From the NCBI GenBank assembly GCA_020054205.1, contig JAGVLS010000021.1, positions 124,001-188,000 of the forward strand: DNA of 64,000 bases, given 5' to 3'. The translations under genes were made by a program, and so were the position numbers. Position 1 is the first letter of the stretch. Each line of letters begins with the position of its first letter. Source of the DNA: Candidatus Obscuribacterales bacterium. GTDB lineage: Bacteria > Cyanobacteriota > Vampirovibrionia > Obscuribacterales > Obscuribacteraceae. The notes under the pieces are model-generated. The model was not told where the DNA came from. It made no database searches and worked only from the letters and a program-made list of their open reading frames with translations. Below are positions 44,617 through 52,096 of this stretch, piece by piece.

Positions 44617-45258
44617 ATGGACAAAAAAGGAAATTTAAGTTCGCCCTGGTTTGGATCTATTTTTGAACCAAAAACTGACTTTTTTAATCTCCTTACTGAA
44701 CAAGCGGAAAAAACATTAGCTGGTGTAAAAGCATTAGGACAATGGCTTAATGATGGTGGCAATGATCGCTGTCAAATAGTGAAAGACATAGAAAGAGAAG
44801 CAGATACTCTAAAGTTACAACTTGGACACAAACTCTTTGAATCTTACATTACTCCATTTGATCGTGAAGATATCTATGATCTTTCATTACATTTAGATGA
44901 AGTAATTAATGCAGCAAAAGCAATTGTCCGAGAAATGGAAGCATGCGAAGTTTCATCGGATAATCAATATTTAAAAAACATGTCATTCATACTCGTAGAA
45001 GGAACAGAAAGTATACGCAATTCATTTGCCAACTTAAAGGTAAATCTCAAAGAGTCAACGGTACAAGCTGAATTAGCTCGTAAATCTGAAAATCGTTTGA
45101 CAAAAATGTATCGATTAGCAATTAAGGAATTATTTGCTATGGACGACTTAAAAACAATCATCCGTATCAAAGAGGTTTATAGATCTATGCTTGCAGCAGC
45201 AGAACGTATCGATATTGTCGGTGAAAAATTATTGTTGACTATTATGAAAATGGGATGA
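44617..45258 (+). CDS. DUF47/PhoU-like phosphate transport accessory protein
   Basis: A 213-residue all-helical protein of the DUF47 (PhoU-like) family: FFNLLTEQAEKTLAGVKAL, KDIEREADTLKLQLGHKLFE, the hallmark TPFDREDIYDLSLHLDEVIN (about 79-98) and a C-terminal IIRIKEVYRSMLAAAERIDIVGE. It overlaps the PiT gene (ATGATG) and is thought to regulate or assist it. AGGAA precedes the start. Confidence 0.92.
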   Translation: MDKKGNLSSPWFGSIFEPKTDFFNLLTEQAEKTLAGVKALGQWLNDGGNDRCQIVKDIEREADTLKLQLGHKLFESYITPFDREDIYDLSLHLDEVINAAKAIVREMEACEVSSDNQYLKNMSFILVEGTESIRNSFANLKVNLKESTVQAELARKSENRLTKMYRLAIKELFAMDDLKTIIRIKEVYRSMLAAAERIDIVGEKLLLTIMKMG

Positions 45259-46262
45259 TGTCTGCCGATTTATTAGTTGTAATAATAATATTATTGGCTT
45301 TAATATTCACTTATACAAATGGTTTTCAGGACGGAAGCTCTGTCGTTGCTTGTCCTATTGCAAGCAGAGCGTTAAATCCTATTATAGTGATAATCATTAG
45401 TGTTTGCTTCGAAATTTTCGGAGCCTTATTAGGTGGCTCAGCTGTTGCTTCAACAATTGAATCTATCACTAGCTATCCTAAAAGTGTTTTTCTTTTACCT
45501 ATATTAGCTAGTAGTTTATCAGGAGCAATATTATGGAATTATATTACTAGGCTTTTGCATTTTCCTTCAAGCTCAACACATGCTTTAGTTGGAGGATTAA
45601 TTGGCTCATTGTTAATAGCAAACGGAAATATTATTTGGGGTTCGATGAATTTAATTCATCCATCAGGAGTAGGGAAAGTAATTCTAAGTCTGATGGCTGC
45701 TCCAATAATTAGCTTTATTGCTGGCTATTGCATTTATATTGCAATGACTTTTTTATTGAAGCAAGCAACATGGAGTGCAGAAAAAGTTTTAAAATCAGCC
45801 CAATATTTTACTGTCTCGGCTTTGGCATTTGGACACGGAGCAAATGATCCACAAAAATCAATGGCAATAATTTTGCTTGCTCTATATGCTGTTCATAGTC
45901 CTGACATTCACGGCATTCCTTTACCGATCAGGCTGGCTAGCGCTATTGCTATTGCTTTTGGTGTCATTTCAATTGTGCCAGGCATAGTAAAACGCGTAGG
46001 CACTGGAATATACAAATTACGCACTTTACACAGTTTTGTCGCTCAATTGTCATCAGCCTGCGTCATAATCGGAGGTTCATTAATTGGTGGTCCGGTCTCA
46101 GCATCACAAGTAATATCATCAAGCATTATTGGCGTTGGGAGTGCAGCGAGAATAAAAAGTGTGCATTGGCTCGTAGCACGTGAGATTTTGCTAGCATGGT
46201 TTCTCACAATTCCTTGTTCAGGTATATTATCAAGCCTGTTTTATCTTGCTACTTTCAAATGA
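45255..46262 (+). CDS. pit: PiT-family inorganic phosphate transporter
   Basis: A 335-residue membrane protein with about ten segments that takes up phosphate by ion symport. The C-terminal half carries the intact family motif GHGANDPQKSMAIILLAL (about 194-211). The N-terminal motif is degenerate, TYTNGFQDGSSVVACPIASRAL with NGFQDG where GANDxAN is usual; this divergence also occurs in DUF47-linked PiT proteins. SSSTHALVGGLIGSLL lies near 98. Its last 22 nt overlap the convergent S41 protease gene. Confidence 0.93.
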   Translation: MMSADLLVVIIILLALIFTYTNGFQDGSSVVACPIASRALNPIIVIIISVCFEIFGALLGGSAVASTIESITSYPKSVFLLPILASSLSGAILWNYITRLLHFPSSSTHALVGGLIGSLLIANGNIIWGSMNLIHPSGVGKVILSLMAAPIISFIAGYCIYIAMTFLLKQATWSAEKVLKSAQYFTVSALAFGHGANDPQKSMAIILLALYAVHSPDIHGIPLPIRLASAIAIAFGVISIVPGIVKRVGTGIYKLRTLHSFVAQLSSACVIIGGSLIGGPVSASQVISSSIIGVGSAARIKSVHWLVAREILLAWFLTIPCSGILSSLFYLATFK

Positions 46263-47308
46263 CTACATATAAGTTGAACTAATTCTTGTTTAGCAGAAGT
46301 CAGCTCACGATCTGAATGTTTATTTTCATCTGGCTGGTTAATAAGCATATCTGGCGTAATTCCTGTGCCATTTATACTTATCCCAGAAGGAAGATAATAG
46401 CGAGCAATAGCAATTTTCACTGATGTCCCATTGGCTAGAACCCAAGTATTTTGCACAACACCTTTGCCATAGGTTTTACTACCGATAATATTAGCGCGCC
46501 CATTATCTCTAAGAGCGCCTGCTAACATTTCAGCTGCAGACCGTGTCTTGCCATTGGTTATTATTACAACTGGCTTCTTACCAGTGAGATTTTTATTACG
46601 CTCCTCTTCTGTAGTATAGCCATTAGTGGTTCGCCTGCATTTATTTTTCGTCAGAGATAATTCTTCAAAGTAATCTTCTCCATTGAGTCTTCCTTTGACC
46701 GTAACAAATTTTCCTTCACGGCAAAACAATGAAAATACTTTATACACTTCTTCTACGCTACCTCCATTATTATCACGCAGATCTAAAATATAACCGTCTA
46801 CATTCCGTAGTTTTTGCAAAGAAGTTTGTGTTTCTTCGGCAACAAAACAGGAGGCAAAAGTCTTAATATGCAAATAACCTAATTTTTTATTTTTAAGTAG
46901 AATTTTTTTAAATTCCACGGTATTTTTCTCTTCTGCATCTTGCAACTTTTTATTTGTTTCGGCAATATTGCAAAAATAAGTGTAATCATCATTAATACAA
47001 GCAACCAATTCTTGTACTGCAGCTTGAGCAGAGTCGAAAGAGTATAACTTGCCATCAAATTTATGTTCCATATTTCTGTCAATTTTTTCTGGATACATAG
47101 TATTTTCCGCAAGTAAGCCAAAAATCCGATGATAATATGCTTCCCATTCAGGTTGTCTAAGTTTAATTAGCCAATTACTAGGATAAGGATGATGAGTATT
47201 TAGTTCTAATGCAGGATTAGAATTCACATTGGCAATACTTAAAATATAAATTGAAAACAGCACAAGAAAACCAAAATAAGGCATCTTTTTCATCATATTT
47301 CTAAGCAT
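46241..47308 (-). CDS. S41-family (C-terminal processing) peptidase without PDZ
   Basis: A 355-residue exported serine protease. A signal anchor (about 10-28) is followed by a helical N-terminal part, then the tail-specific protease core: LGYLHIKTF (143-151), LDLRDNNGG (175-183), the nucleophile region ITNGKTRSAAEM with Ser257 and the base in GSKTYGKG with Lys282. Between residues 110 and 140, where CtpA-type enzymes carry an 85-residue PDZ domain, only about 30 charged residues remain. Activity is probably retained, substrate recognition must differ. Confidence 0.88.
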   Translation of the reverse strand: MLRNMMKKMPYFGFLVLFSIYILSIANVNSNPALELNTHHPYPSNWLIKLRQPEWEAYYHRIFGLLAENTMYPEKIDRNMEHKFDGKLYSFDSAQAAVQELVACINDDYTYFCNIAETNKKLQDAEEKNTVEFKKILLKNKKLGYLHIKTFASCFVAEETQTSLQKLRNVDGYILDLRDNNGGSVEEVYKVFSLFCREGKFVTVKGRLNGEDYFEELSLTKNKCRRTTNGYTTEEERNKNLTGKKPVVIITNGKTRSAAEMLAGALRDNGRANIIGSKTYGKGVVQNTWVLANGTSVKIAIARYYLPSGISINGTGITPDMLINQPDENKHSDRELTSAKQELVQLICSHLKVAR

Positions 47309-47390
47309 ATTGGCACCTACTAGAATAGGCTCTAAAACCCAGTCTCTAAGCCGTTTTTAACTACTAAGTGTTATTATTATGGCTCAGAAA

Positions 47391-47412
47391 GCAGCTCTTG
47401 GCAAGATGCTGC
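47391..47412 (-). terminator. Possible terminator after the HTH/coiled-coil gene
   Basis: The complement reads GCAGC-A-TCTT-GCC-AAGA-GCTGC followed by TTTCT, a GC-containing stem with one bulge. It is 34 nt after the stop at 47446. The T-run is short, so this is tentative. Confidence 0.4.
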
Positions 47413-47445
47413 CCTTTAATAAGCCTCAAAATGGTGTGTTTACTG

Positions 47446-48030
47446 CTATTTAGACCCTATGCCATAAAATTTAAGCAGTTTTTGCCACCAGGATTCTTTG
47501 ACTTCCAATAAACCAATAAATTTATACTTGCCTTCTAAAACATCAATTTGGGCTTCCAAATAACCATTGCGATAAAGTTCTGCTTCCAATTTTCGCTCTA
47601 ATTCAGCTATCCGATTCTTCATATGCACAACTAAATCCAAATCATTTGTTTCAAGCTCAAGAGATAGTCCAGTTTCAATACTTTTACTTTCTATTACTTG
47701 CACAAGTATTTCATCATTAGAAACTTGGGCGAGAGAAATATCTTTTTCTTTTTTTATATTTACAACGCTAGCCATTGTATTCGGTACACCAGAGGGGTAA
47801 ATTCTCCATTTGCGTCGATCCCCTTCCTGAATTCGAATCGCAGGAATATCACCTGTTTTTATCCGGCTGCGAATATGCTTCGCTGTGTCATTGTAATAAT
47901 GCATTGCTTCTTTCATGCTCAGTCCAGGGTCTATGGTTTTATCAATTTCCTCGACAAAAAAATCTTCAAGGCCTTCTACACTAATACTGCTTACTTGCTC
48001 AATCTGTTTTTCTGCACTTTGACTGCTCAT
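47446..48030 (-). CDS. Predicted HTH and coiled-coil protein
   Basis: A 194-residue protein. Residues about 38-80 (MKEAMHYYNDTAKHIRSRI, then GDIPAIRI and GDRRKWRIYP) follow the pattern of excisionase/MerR-like winged helix domains, in which a wing ends W.I.P. A coiled coil spans about 128-168 (VVHMKNRIAELERKLEAELY...), and the C terminus is aromatic and basic (ESWWQKLLKFYGIGSK), possibly membrane-touching. It may be a regulator or a chromosome/membrane tether. Not assigned to a known family. Confidence 0.7.
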   Translation of the reverse strand: MSSQSAEKQIEQVSSISVEGLEDFFVEEIDKTIDPGLSMKEAMHYYNDTAKHIRSRIKTGDIPAIRIQEGDRRKWRIYPSGVPNTMASVVNIKKEKDISLAQVSNDEILVQVIESKSIETGLSLELETNDLDLVVHMKNRIAELERKLEAELYRNGYLEAQIDVLEGKYKFIGLLEVKESWWQKLLKFYGIGSK

Positions 48031-48090
48031 TACCCTAGCCCTCTCAATAGCCTTCTTATTATGCGCAGTAATTAGATAATTATCAAGCTT

Positions 48091-49032
48091 CTAAACAACT
48101 TTGGTGCTCATCAGATCCAAAATATCTTCTTTCAATGGCAAAGAAGGTTCGGCACCACCCTTGGTGACTGCTAGGGCGCCAGCAGCAGAAGCAAATTTAA
48201 TAGCTCTTTCCAAATTTCCATCTTGAGATAAATGGGCTGCTAAAGCACCGCAAAAAGCATCACCGGCCGCCGTAGTGTCTATCGCTTTAACAGCATAAGC
48301 TGGTATCAGTGTATATTCACCACTATCAATAACGTATAGCGCTCCTTTGGCACCGAGTGTAATGACAATTGTTTTTGGCCCATAATTCATGAGCTTTTTT
48401 GCTGCTTGGAAAGCTGTTTTTTCGTCAGATATATCTATACCTGTTAAAACAGATGCTTCAATTTCATTAGGTATCAAAATATCTATATGTTTTAGCAAAT
48501 CAGTAATTTGATTTATATCTTCAACTGCCGGAGCTGGATTTAAAATTACAGTCACATTACTATTGCGAGCAAGTTTAGCTGCATGTAGGGCAGTGGCTAA
48601 TTGTATTTCCAATTGCAATAAAATAACTTTGGTAGAGCTGATTATTTCAATAGCCGAATCTACATCGTGAGAAGACAAAGCATGATTAGTTCCTGGAACA
48701 ATCACAATTGAATTGTCACCATGATCGTCAACAATAATATTGGCAATGCCAGTATTTAAATTTTTATCGCGAAATAAATATTTATGCCCTACTTTATTTT
48801 CTTTGAGAACATCTAAAATAATATCGCCAAAAGAGTCTTGACCAATTTTGCCAATTATTTCCACACAAGCACCAGCTCTAGTTGCAGCAATGGCTTGATT
48901 ATTACCTTTGCCTCCAACATACATATTAAAACTGTTGCCTATAACAGTTTCACCGACACGCGGACGATTAGAAGTATGGACTACTAAATCTCTACTTAAA
49001 CTACCAACAACAACAACATCTGGTTTTTCCAT
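48091..49032 (-). CDS. rbsK: Ribokinase (PfkB family)
   Basis: A 313-residue sugar kinase that phosphorylates ribose at O5. Features: N-terminal VVVGSLSRDLV, the PfkB signature 1 GGKGNNQAIAATRAGA (about 41-56) and signature 2 DTTAAGDAFCGALA with the catalytic Asp (about 250-263). The GGKGNNQA sequence is ribokinase-like rather than fructokinase-like. No ribose transporter is adjacent, but the BMP-type nucleoside importer elsewhere in this window could supply ribose after nucleoside cleavage; that link is inference. Confidence 0.92.
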   Translation of the reverse strand: MEKPDVVVVGSLSRDLVVHTSNRPRVGETVIGNSFNMYVGGKGNNQAIAATRAGACVEIIGKIGQDSFGDIILDVLKENKVGHKYLFRDKNLNTGIANIIVDDHGDNSIVIVPGTNHALSSHDVDSAIEIISSTKVILLQLEIQLATALHAAKLARNSNVTVILNPAPAVEDINQITDLLKHIDILIPNEIEASVLTGIDISDEKTAFQAAKKLMNYGPKTIVITLGAKGALYVIDSGEYTLIPAYAVKAIDTTAAGDAFCGALAAHLSQDGNLERAIKFASAAGALAVTKGGAEPSLPLKEDILDLMSTKVV

Positions 49033-49144
49033 ATAATTAATACCAATACATAGAATTTATATTATTTTACTGAATTATCTGAAGTTTAAACAAGTATTTT
49101 ATGTGGTAGATTCTGGAATATGTATTTCCTGGAGCTTCTGTCTC

Positions 49145-50503
49145 ATGCAAACCAACGATGAAAGTATTTCTACTTTGCGTGAGGCTGTTAAACTGTCGCC
49201 TGACAATGTTCCTTTGAGAATTCATTTAGCTAATCTTTTGCAAAAGCTTAGTCTATATGAAGATGCCGAAAGAGAGTTAATAATTACATTAGCTCTGGAG
49301 CCTAATAATTCAACGGTAAAACTTGCTTTAGCAGAAACATTTTATCAGCTAGGAAAGTATTCACAATCTTTGGTAATAGTCGAGGACTTATTAAAGTTGT
49401 CATCACCGCCAGCAAAAGCTTTTGTTTTGCATGCCCGTATACTTTTAAACGATGGACAAGTACAAAAAGCAGTTAAACAATATAAAACGGCTGTTAACCT
49501 TGATAATACTGTTGCCGATTCTACTTTGTCAGAACGTTTAGGAATTGATAAAGATACAAATAACGCACAAGTAATTGACGGGAAAATGCGCATATCAAAC
49601 ACAAACAATTCAGCAGATGAGCCTTTATTAGACGGACAATACGAAATTGAGCGTTCCAAAATTACATTTACCGATGTGGGTGGTATGGAATCAGTTAAAG
49701 AACAAATTCGTTTGAAAATCATTTATCCCATAACCAAACCGGATATATTTAAAGCTTATGGCAAGAAAATGGGTGGCGGCATTCTCATGTACGGTCCACC
49801 AGGGTGTGGAAAAACTCATATTGCTAGAGCATTAGCAGGTGAAATCAATGCTGGATTTATTCCAGTTGGTATCAATGAAGTGTTGGATATGTGGATTGGC
49901 AATAGTGAACGCAATTTGCATGATTTGTTTGAAACAGCTAGACACAATATTCCTTGTGTTTTATTTTTCGATGAAGTAGATGCTTTAGCTGGTAGTCGTA
50001 GAGAAGCTTCTCAATTAGCTACTCGTCCCTTGATTAATCAGTTTCTTATGGAATTAGATGGAATAAATTCTTCCAACGAGGGAGTTCTAATTCTTGCTGC
50101 AACAAATTCTCCCTGGTTTCTAGATCCTGCCTTCAGACGTCCGGGTAGATTTGATCGTATTATTTTTGTACCTCCACCAGATCAAAAAGCAAGAGAAGAA
50201 ATATTACGTCTGGTTTTGTCAGGCAAACCATCAGAAAATATAGATTTTAGTTTTTTAGGACGCAAAACAGATAACTTTTCTGGCGCTGATTTGAAAGAAG
50301 CGATTGAGCGAACAATAGAATCTAAAATTCAAGAAGCGATGTCTACAGGACTACCTAAACCAGTTCTTACAAAGGATATAGAACAAACATTACGCCAAAT
50401 GAAACCAACTACTAGCGAATGGTTTTCTACAGCACGCAATTATGCTTTATATGCAAATGACGGTGGCACATATGACGAGCTACGTAAATATCTGAGGGTA
50501 TAA
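49145..50503 (+). CDS. AAA+ ATPase with N-terminal TPR domain
   Basis: A 452-residue cytoplasmic protein. Residues 1-130 are three to four TPR units; a linker follows; residues 170-445 are a classic AAA module related to Cdc48/Vps4/katanin: Walker A GPPGCGKT (217-224), pore loop DMWIGNSE with aromatic Trp250, Walker B FFDEVDA (274-280), sensor 1 AATN (318-321) and the arginine-finger box RRPGRFDR (331-338). The pore aromatic suggests it threads protein substrates; the TPR domain may choose them. The next gene starts on the nucleotide after its stop. ATG 49145 gives the TPR start; a longer frame upstream is possible. Confidence 0.9.
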   Translation: MQTNDESISTLREAVKLSPDNVPLRIHLANLLQKLSLYEDAERELIITLALEPNNSTVKLALAETFYQLGKYSQSLVIVEDLLKLSSPPAKAFVLHARILLNDGQVQKAVKQYKTAVNLDNTVADSTLSERLGIDKDTNNAQVIDGKMRISNTNNSADEPLLDGQYEIERSKITFTDVGGMESVKEQIRLKIIYPITKPDIFKAYGKKMGGGILMYGPPGCGKTHIARALAGEINAGFIPVGINEVLDMWIGNSERNLHDLFETARHNIPCVLFFDEVDALAGSRREASQLATRPLINQFLMELDGINSSNEGVLILAATNSPWFLDPAFRRPGRFDRIIFVPPPDQKAREEILRLVLSGKPSENIDFSFLGRKTDNFSGADLKEAIERTIESKIQEAMSTGLPKPVLTKDIEQTLRQMKPTTSEWFSTARNYALYANDGGTYDELRKYLRV

Positions 50504-52096
50504 ATGGTAGAGCATATTGTACGGGCTGATGCCCTGTATGATGCAAGGCAATTCCGAGCAGCCATTAAAGCATATAAAGATGCTTTAGCCGAACATTCAC
50601 ATGGACCGTATGCCCATATTAAACTATCTTATTGTTATTGCGAGCTCAAAGAGTACAGTGAAGCTCGAAAAGAAGCTCAAGCAGCTGTTGCTCAAGGTCC
50701 TGACGATGCGTCCTGTTTTTACGTATTAGCTTATGTGTTTTTTCATCAACAAAATTACAAAGCAGCAGTAATAAACATAGAAGAAGCAATTAAATTAGAG
50801 CCGACCTCAGCTGATAGCTGGGGGCTTTATTCAGCAATTACTTACAGTCAGGGTAAATATAAAGACACAATAGAAAAAGCACAAGAAGGACTAAGGCACG
50901 ATCCTGAAAATATTTATTGTTTAGTCAACCAAGGACTAGCCTTATTATTAACAAGAAAATTTGTTCAAGCAGAAGAATCTTTTACTGCTGCTTTAGCTAT
51001 TGATCCTGAAGATGAATATGCCCATAGTGGAATAGGCAGGGTTTTTTTAGCTAAAGGCAATCCAAATGAAGCTTTTGTTCATTTGCGTGAAGCTCTGCGT
51101 TTAAATCCTCACTGTAAAGAGACCAAAGAAGCTGTAGTAGAAGCATTAAAATCCCGCAATCCTTTATATTATCCAATTGCAATATGGCAATATCGAATTC
51201 CCCTATTAATGAAACTAGTTGTTTACGTTTTATTATTTGCTGCATTTGGATTCACAACGGCTGCATTTTGCTTGTTCTTATTTGATCGTATTATCACTAC
51301 TAGTTTATATTTTGACCAATTTGGTAGATCATTGTTTTCCAAAAAACAAATAATTTTAAATGTCACATTTTGCCTTTTAGGCATAGCAATACTATCAGTA
51401 GCTTTTCTGTTACCAGAACAAAGCAAAGCTTATATAGATAAATTCAGTAGTCATAAACATAATTCATCCTCATATAATATAGTGCACATTTATCCAAACA
51501 AAATGCCTAAAAAACAAAAAGATATAAACAAAACCACTCTAAAAATCAAGAGTGCACTGATTGAAATACCTTGCCATGAGCATACAGAACTAGCTCGTGC
51601 ATACGGTGCACTTGGTTATTGTTATTTACGACAAAACAAATCTCATGATGCAGAAATAGTTTATAAAGCAGCATGGAGAAAAATAGCTGATAGAGCAACT
51701 ACTGATAGAAATCTGTACAATACTATAGCAAAACAATATGCCAATACGCTCAGAATAAATCATCAAGTAAAAAAAGCAGAAAGTGTAGAGGAGGAAAGAA
51801 AGAATACAATTAGTAGTCTTAATTTAATGGAAGACATTAGTAATAAATTAAAGCAGGTATGGCATCCCAAAGGGTTTTCTAGAAGTATGCAAGCACATGT
51901 TTTATTCTATATAAATAAAAATGGAGATATTGTAAGTGAAAAAATCAGCACAAGTTCCGGAGAAGAAAGATTTGATCAAATGGCATTAGAAGCTGTCAAA
52001 AATGCTGCTCCTTTTAGTGTACCTCCTAAAACAAATGAAGAAAATACAGCCATTGATTTTGTTTTTGAATATAATTATCTTCCTAAATCTCAGTAA
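50504..52096 (+). CDS. TPR-transmembrane-TPR-TonB_C protein
   Basis: A 530-residue protein with five to six TPR units (1-215), two membrane segments (about 232-260 and 283-303), a second helical/TPR part (about 345-430) and a C-terminal domain of the TonB_C/TolA-like fold (about 445-525: KQVWHPKGFSRSMQAHVLFY, NKNGDIVSEKISTSSG, FDQMALEAVKNAAPF). With two membrane passes and no signal peptide both ends should lie on the same side, which is unusual for TonB_C. It directly abuts the TPR-AAA gene (stop and start touch), so the two are made together. It overlaps the fdh gene by 7 nt at the 3' ends. Confidence 0.85.
   Translation: MVEHIVRADALYDARQFRAAIKAYKDALAEHSHGPYAHIKLSYCYCELKEYSEARKEAQAAVAQGPDDASCFYVLAYVFFHQQNYKAAVINIEEAIKLEPTSADSWGLYSAITYSQGKYKDTIEKAQEGLRHDPENIYCLVNQGLALLLTRKFVQAEESFTAALAIDPEDEYAHSGIGRVFLAKGNPNEAFVHLREALRLNPHCKETKEAVVEALKSRNPLYYPIAIWQYRIPLLMKLVVYVLLFAAFGFTTAAFCLFLFDRIITTSLYFDQFGRSLFSKKQIILNVTFCLLGIAILSVAFLLPEQSKAYIDKFSSHKHNSSSYNIVHIYPNKMPKKQKDINKTTLKIKSALIEIPCHEHTELARAYGALGYCYLRQNKSHDAEIVYKAAWRKIADRATTDRNLYNTIAKQYANTLRINHQVKKAESVEEERKNTISSLNLMEDISNKLKQVWHPKGFSRSMQAHVLFYINKNGDIVSEKISTSSGEERFDQMALEAVKNAAPFSVPPKTNEENTAIDFVFEYNYLPKSQ

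Noticed and set aside
47379-47453. Possible 24-codon peptide MAQKAALGKMLPFNK... on the plus strand
   Set aside because: No ribosome-binding site, and the reading coincides with a palindrome that better explains the sequence.
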